DNA of 17,165 nt, from assembly GCA_964511265.1 (NCBI GenBank), contig CAZEES010000024.1, positions 1 to 17,165 of the forward strand. The letters run 5' to 3'. Positions 14,322 to 17,165 of the stretch are shown here, in pieces; the first letter of the stretch is position 1, and each line of letters begins with the position of its first letter. The translations under genes were made by a program, and so were the position numbers. A model generated the notes under the pieces. The model had not been told where the DNA came from and did not search any database. It worked only from the letters and a program-made list of their open reading frames with translations. The stretch is from Nitrosopelagicus sp964511265. GTDB taxonomy: Archaea; Thermoproteota; Nitrososphaeria; Nitrososphaerales; Nitrosopumilaceae.

Positions 14322-14978
14322 ATGGTAACAATTGGGGAGAAAGCACCAAATCTCAAATTGGGAAAATGGGTTCAAGGAATGGATACAAACTTTGACAAAG
14401 AAGGAGACAATGTAAAACTCGTCGAAGTATTCCAAGTTAATTGTCCAGGGTGTTTTATGCATTCAATTCCAGAAATAATTAACATTTATCAAAAATTCAA
14501 AGGTGACGGACTAAGCGTGATGGGAGTAGCAACTGCGTTTGAAGATTATGATAAAAATACATTAGAAAACTTGGAAATGCTTCTAACAACGGGAGAAGTT
14601 GTTGGAGATACAAAACAAGCATTATCCCAATATGGTCAGCTTAATGAGGGTAAATTACCCTACAAAATCCCATACCCGGTGGCAATGGACTCGTTAGTAA
14701 AAGAGGGAGGAGACCCATCCAAAGAAAAGATGACTGCATTTATCAAAAATCAACTTCCAGACTTTGAATCACAGCCTCAGGAATACAAGGAACAAATTTT
14801 TTCACGGGTTAAGGAGTATTTCAAATCAAAAGAATATTCAGCAGAGACATTTGAAATGTACTCATTGCAAGGAACACCATCAACAATTTTAGTTGACAGG
14901 AAGGGAATATTACGTGACGTTTCATTTGGTCAGACTGTAAATCTAGAATCGATGGTACAGAAATTATTAAACGAATAA
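14322..14978 (+). CDS. Thioredoxin-fold redoxin (AhpC/TSA-TlpA type) with CPGC active site
   Basis: From ATG 14322 the product has 218 residues. It opens with MVTIGEKAPNLKL, the usual start of peroxiredoxin/TlpA-like proteins, followed by VFQVNCPGCFMHSIPEI with the redox pair Cys41-Cys44. The cis-proline loop LQGTPSTILVDRKG comes near residue 181. There is no signal peptide, so it probably acts in the cytoplasm as a thiol-disulfide oxidoreductase or peroxidase. Its partner is unknown. It is longer than a typical TlpA domain because of a charged, mostly helical insertion of roughly 60-70 residues between the active site and the cis-proline. The open frame begins at 14280, but the TATA-like box at 14292-14300 argues for the later ATG; ATG 14313 is a second choice. 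The 3' end overlaps the opposing gene by 12 bp. Confidence 0.8.
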   Translation: MVTIGEKAPNLKLGKWVQGMDTNFDKEGDNVKLVEVFQVNCPGCFMHSIPEIINIYQKFKGDGLSVMGVATAFEDYDKNTLENLEMLLTTGEVVGDTKQALSQYGQLNEGKLPYKIPYPVAMDSLVKEGGDPSKEKMTAFIKNQLPDFESQPQEYKEQIFSRVKEYFKSKEYSAETFEMYSLQGTPSTILVDRKGILRDVSFGQTVNLESMVQKLLNE

Positions 14979-15746
14979 TTTTTTATATTTTTTCAGAACT
15001 ATCAACCCAATTAAAGAGGTCGCAAGAACTAGTGGTGCAACTTCATAGAATTCAGGAATAACATATGTTCCAATTATTGTAATCATATTGTCATTTGAAT
15101 TAAATTGGATATTCAATGTGTCATCTTTTATTAAATAATCTGAATTAATTCCATCTACAAATACCATAAATTCATTATTTTCAAAAGGCATGATTACATC
15201 ATCAGATAATTTTACTGACAATTGTCCAGCATCTTCTGTATCAGTTAGTGAAAAGATTAATGAGTTCGTGGAAGGATTTGATTCTATCTTATCAACCAAT
15301 CCATTAGATATTTCATAATCAATTTTTTCAGATATGTCAAATATGTCCAGATATGTTGTTCCTTGTAATTTGATTTCATGATCACCAAGTGCAGAGAATT
15401 CAATTGTTACAAATATTGAGTTTTTTCCTTTAGTGAATTTTGGAAATAATTCAGTGTCATCTAAATAAAATTTGAAATCACCACTAATCAGGGATTTTGG
15501 GATAACAACCTCTAGAATATTATTTTCGATTGAACTGGTTATGTCTAGCGTGATGGATTTATCATTTTTATCAAAATTAAGATTAGAGACATTTAGATTT
15601 CCAGTAGCTTCGACGGTAAATGTACGCTCATCAGTTTTCACAGGAAATGTGTATTTTAACCCAGTCATGTCAGAAAGTGGGGCTGCATCAACAACAGATA
15701 CAGACATGGATATTAGAATTAAAATAATTAATAGAGATTTTATCAT
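14967..15746 (-). CDS. Secreted surface protein with PEF-type C-terminal sorting tail
   Basis: The 259-residue product has an N-terminal signal peptide (MIKSLLIILILISMSVSVVDA, about 1-21). The exported part is rich in beta-strand-forming and Asp/Asn residues (about 22-228). The tail has IPEFYEV (230-236), a hydrophobic helix (about 237-251) and a basic end KKYKKLFV. That order of PEF motif, helix and basic cluster is the archaeosortase-type sorting signal seen in surface proteins of ammonia-oxidising archaea, where the motif is usually PEFG; here the fourth residue is Tyr. The function of the exported region is unknown. The start codon overlaps the eL15 stop (ATGA on the minus strand), so it is probably co-transcribed with the ribosomal gene. 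The 3' end overlaps the redoxin gene by 12 bp. Confidence 0.75.
   Translation of the reverse strand: MIKSLLIILILISMSVSVVDAAPLSDMTGLKYTFPVKTDERTFTVEATGNLNVSNLNFDKNDKSITLDITSSIENNILEVVIPKSLISGDFKFYLDDTELFPKFTKGKNSIFVTIEFSALGDHEIKLQGTTYLDIFDISEKIDYEISNGLVDKIESNPSTNSLIFSLTDTEDAGQLSVKLSDDVIMPFENNEFMVFVDGINSDYLIKDDTLNIQFNSNDNMITIIGTYVIPEFYEVAPLVLATSLIGLIVLKKYKKLFV
14979..14993 (+). terminator. Double T-tract after the redoxin gene
   Basis: Two runs of six T residues separated by ATA begin directly after the redoxin stop codon. There is no clear stem-loop. It fits an archaeal T-rich terminator and lies inside the 3' end of the opposing surface-protein gene. Confidence 0.4.
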
Positions 15747-16201
15747 GCGGCAGTAGAAATTACTCGTTTTCGCATTTCTTTATCTTTCGCGATTCTTGGA
15801 TGTGATGGATCTGCCAAGATTACCTCATACCAATAATGCTTACCATCTTTGTAAAGGAAATAAGAACCTAAAAGTTTCATATTTGGATATTTTTCAAGTA
15901 CACGTCTATTTGCTACAGTTTTCATATCATCATCCTGCTTTATTCTAGTGACGCCTAGATGTTTTGGACGTCTTCCACCTCGTGGTCTTTGTCGTCTCAT
16001 TCCACCAGAGCCAACTCTCATTCGAATTACAACTATACCTTGTTTTGCTTTATAGCCAAGTCGTCTTGCACGAAGAAGTCTGCTAGGTCTCTCAATACGT
16101 GTAGCTGCATCTTCTTTTCTCCATGCAATTGCACGATTTCTTAATTCTGGAGAGTTTTCTTTCCACATCTTGTGCCATACATCATCTTGACTTAGTGTCA
16201 T
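15743..16201 (-). CDS. rpl15e: Large-subunit ribosomal protein eL15 (L15e), short form
   Basis: eL15 is a component of the archaeal/eukaryotic large ribosomal subunit that binds 23S rRNA. The central core is unmistakable: RIERPSRLLRARRLGYKAKQ, then a basic glycine/arginine-rich loop (GGMRRQRPRGGRRPKHLGV), then EKYPNMKLLGSYFLYKDGKH and YEVILADPSHP. The protein ends about 20 residues later. It lacks the roughly 40-residue tail with the HRGRxFRGLTSAG motif found in other archaeal and eukaryotic eL15. I chose ATG 16201 (152 residues) because the TATA-like box at 16224-16232 is correctly spaced from it. ATG 16210 (155 residues) is possible, with a purine-rich AAGGGGAT upstream. The stop overlaps the start of the PEF-tail gene. 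Confidence 0.92.
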   Translation of the reverse strand: MTLSQDDVWHKMWKENSPELRNRAIAWRKEDAATRIERPSRLLRARRLGYKAKQGIVVIRMRVGSGGMRRQRPRGGRRPKHLGVTRIKQDDDMKTVANRRVLEKYPNMKLLGSYFLYKDGKHYWYEVILADPSHPRIAKDKEMRKRVISTAA

Positions 16202-16223
16202 TAGATTCATAGAAAAAAATCCC

Positions 16224-16232
16224 CTTAATAAT
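16224..16232 (-). promoter_or_regulatory. Putative TATA box for rpl15e
   Basis: ATTATTAAG on the minus strand lies 31 to 23 bases before ATG 16201, but only 22 to 14 before ATG 16210. It therefore favours the later ATG if the transcript is leaderless. Confidence 0.4.
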
Positions 16233-16259
16233 CCTATGAGAGCTTAGAAAGGAAATTCA

Positions 16260-16267
16260 TTATATTA
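16260..16267 (+). promoter_or_regulatory. Putative TATA box for the secreted repeat protein gene
   Basis: TTATATTA lies 28 to 21 bases before ATG 16288. It is one of the best TATA-like boxes in the window and fits a leaderless transcript. It shares the 86-base divergent spacer with the rpl15e promoter. Confidence 0.5.
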
Positions 16268-16287
16268 CACAGTGATTTTGTGGGAAT

Positions 16288-16950
16288 ATGAGATATTATC
16301 TTGCAATATTACTTGGGATAGGGGTGATTTTTTCAGGTAGTGCATTTGCACAATCAACGCAAGACATTGAGATAATACTTTCTTCTTCAACGTACAATTA
16401 TGGTGATAAATTAGATTATAGAATAATTGTTTCAGAGATTACAGGAGAAGATGCATTTGTGTATGTTACAGATAAGACAGGCAAAAAAAGTCAGATACTA
16501 ACAATTCCAATTAGGGATACTGAATTAAGAATTATTTCACCATTTGGGTTTGATAGTGTCATATGGAAAGAAGGCAAGTATGAATTAGAATTACAATATT
16601 CAGGTTCAATTTCAAATACAGAATTTATAATCTTAGATGATGGTTCTATTGGAATTCCATATTGGGTAAAAGATGTTGCAAGATTGTGGGTAGGTAATCA
16701 AGCACCAGATAGGGAGTATGCAAAATCATTACAATATTTGATTAATGAAGAGATAATCATTAATTCAGAGATTAGCGATGAGCTGAGAATACCAGAGTGG
16801 TTCAGAATTACAACCACATGGTGGACAGATAATCAAATTTCAGATGCAGAATATGGAGAGTGTCTACAATATTTGATTAATGAGAAAGTGATTCTTATTC
16901 CATATGATCAAGAATCAGTTTTAGAAGGTTCACCAGAAAGTACTTTGTGA
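16288..16950 (+). CDS. Secreted protein with two tandem Trp-rich repeats
   Basis: The 220-residue product begins with a signal peptide (about 1-21, likely cleaved after AFA). Next comes a beta-rich domain (about 25-117) with the YNYGDKLDYRIIV pattern common in exported proteins of ammonia-oxidising archaea. Two repeats follow at 123-158 and 168-203, 45 residues apart. Each reads IPxW, six to seven residues, a W or WW, an acidic turn, then an aromatic residue and LQYLINE. I know this repeat as widespread in envelope proteins of this lineage, but I know no established function. There is no C-terminal membrane anchor, so it is probably released or bound to the surface layer. The 3' end overlaps the next gene, on the other strand, by 43 bp. 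Confidence 0.75.
   Translation: MRYYLAILLGIGVIFSGSAFAQSTQDIEIILSSSTYNYGDKLDYRIIVSEITGEDAFVYVTDKTGKKSQILTIPIRDTELRIISPFGFDSVIWKEGKYELELQYSGSISNTEFIILDDGSIGIPYWVKDVARLWVGNQAPDREYAKSLQYLINEEIIINSEISDELRIPEWFRITTTWWTDNQISDAEYGECLQYLINEKVILIPYDQESVLEGSPESTL
16730..16883 (+). repeat. Tandem protein repeat with a 19-bp identical DNA core
   Basis: Two copies of an identical 19-base stretch, at 16730-16748 and 16865-16883, encode the shared YLIN block that ends each Trp-rich repeat of the secreted protein. The flanking bases diverge, so this is an old internal duplication within the gene, not an insertion-type repeat. Confidence 0.6.
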
Positions 16951-17165
16951 CTTTTCTTTCCAATTCCCCATAGAATAAGCATTATAATAATTCCCATGGA
17001 CATGCCTATTACAGTGGAATAGATAAGATGACCATAACTAACATTGGTTGCATTCTTTTCTAAAGGAGACAAAACACATTCGCCATTCTCAAAGACAGTA
17101 CCATCACCACATGCATTAACTAGGTTTTCAAGTTTTTCTTCTTCAGCAATTTCAGCTTGTGCTGC
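16908..17165 (-). CDS. C-terminal part of a membrane-anchored envelope protein (5' end outside window)
   Basis: The minus strand is open from the window edge at 17165 down to a TGA at 16910-16908, giving the last 85 residues of a protein with no start in the window. It begins with an Ala/Glu-rich helical stretch (AEIAEEEKLENLV), then CGDGTVFENGEC (Cys19 and Cys30 of the fragment, a likely disulfide pair), then one membrane helix (about 48-69) and a basic cytoplasmic tail (KKSHKVLSGEPSKTDS). The CGDGTxFxxGxC segment recurs in exported proteins of ammonia-oxidising archaea. It is therefore probably an extracytoplasmic protein anchored at its C-terminus. Its end overlaps the preceding gene by 43 bp, tail to tail. 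Confidence 0.65.
   Translation of the reverse strand, partial: AAQAEIAEEEKLENLVNACGDGTVFENGECVLSPLEKNATNVSYGHLIYSTVIGMSMGIIIMLILWGIGKKSHKVLSGEPSKTDS

Noticed and set aside
16730..16883. 19-bp direct repeat as an attachment site or mobile element trace
   Set aside because: Both copies are in frame and encode the same block of a tandem protein repeat, which fully explains them.

Overview
The window looks like chromosomal DNA of an ammonia-oxidising archaeon of the Nitrosopumilales type (Thaumarchaeota/Nitrososphaerota). The signs are low-GC DNA, dense gene packing with very short spacers, and TATA-like boxes about 20-30 bases before many start codons with little or no leader. Gene content agrees: an archaeal NurA-HerA-Mre11-Rad50 operon, a eukaryote/archaeal-type ribosomal protein eL15, a geranylgeranyl reductase-family flavoprotein, a DUF99 protein, a secreted protein with a C-terminal PEF sorting-like tail, and a secreted protein with two tryptophan-rich repeats of a kind common in these archaea. 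The lineage call comes from recognising these families, not from a database search.

Layout. 1-492: small membrane protein with a CPAC motif. 533-2882: an ergothioneine pair, egtB (+) and egtD (-), whose 3' ends overlap. 2917-3741: an OppF-type ABC ATPase divergent from egtD, with no visible transporter partners. 3733-4420: DUF99 protein and, just upstream and overlapping it, a 41-codon one-helix membrane protein. 4498-5709: FAD-dependent reductase. 5765-8110: 12-helix APC permease with a C-terminal Usp-like region. 8204-13752: the nurA-herA-mre11-rad50 DNA end-resection operon, with genes overlapping by 4 bp or separated by 1 bp. 13749-14246: short HEAT-repeat protein with two His-Glu dyads. 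14322-14978: thioredoxin-fold redoxin. 14967-16201: ribosomal protein eL15 followed by a stop/start-overlapping PEF-tail surface protein. 16288-16950: secreted repeat protein. 16908-17165: 3' part of another envelope protein that runs off the window end.

How the genes work together. NurA/HerA and Mre11/Rad50 form the archaeal machinery that resects double-strand breaks for recombination. EgtD makes hercynine from histidine and EgtB attaches sulfur to it. No egtA, egtC or egtE is visible here. The remaining genes look like independent units.

There is no mobile element, CRISPR array, tRNA or rRNA that I can see. I found no clear case for an entirely new system. The best leads are the half-size HE-dyad HEAT protein, the unusual metal-ligand pattern in Mre11, the second CxxC motif in Rad50, the short eL15, the unannotated 41-codon gene, and the fact that all five convergent gene pairs overlap at their ends.
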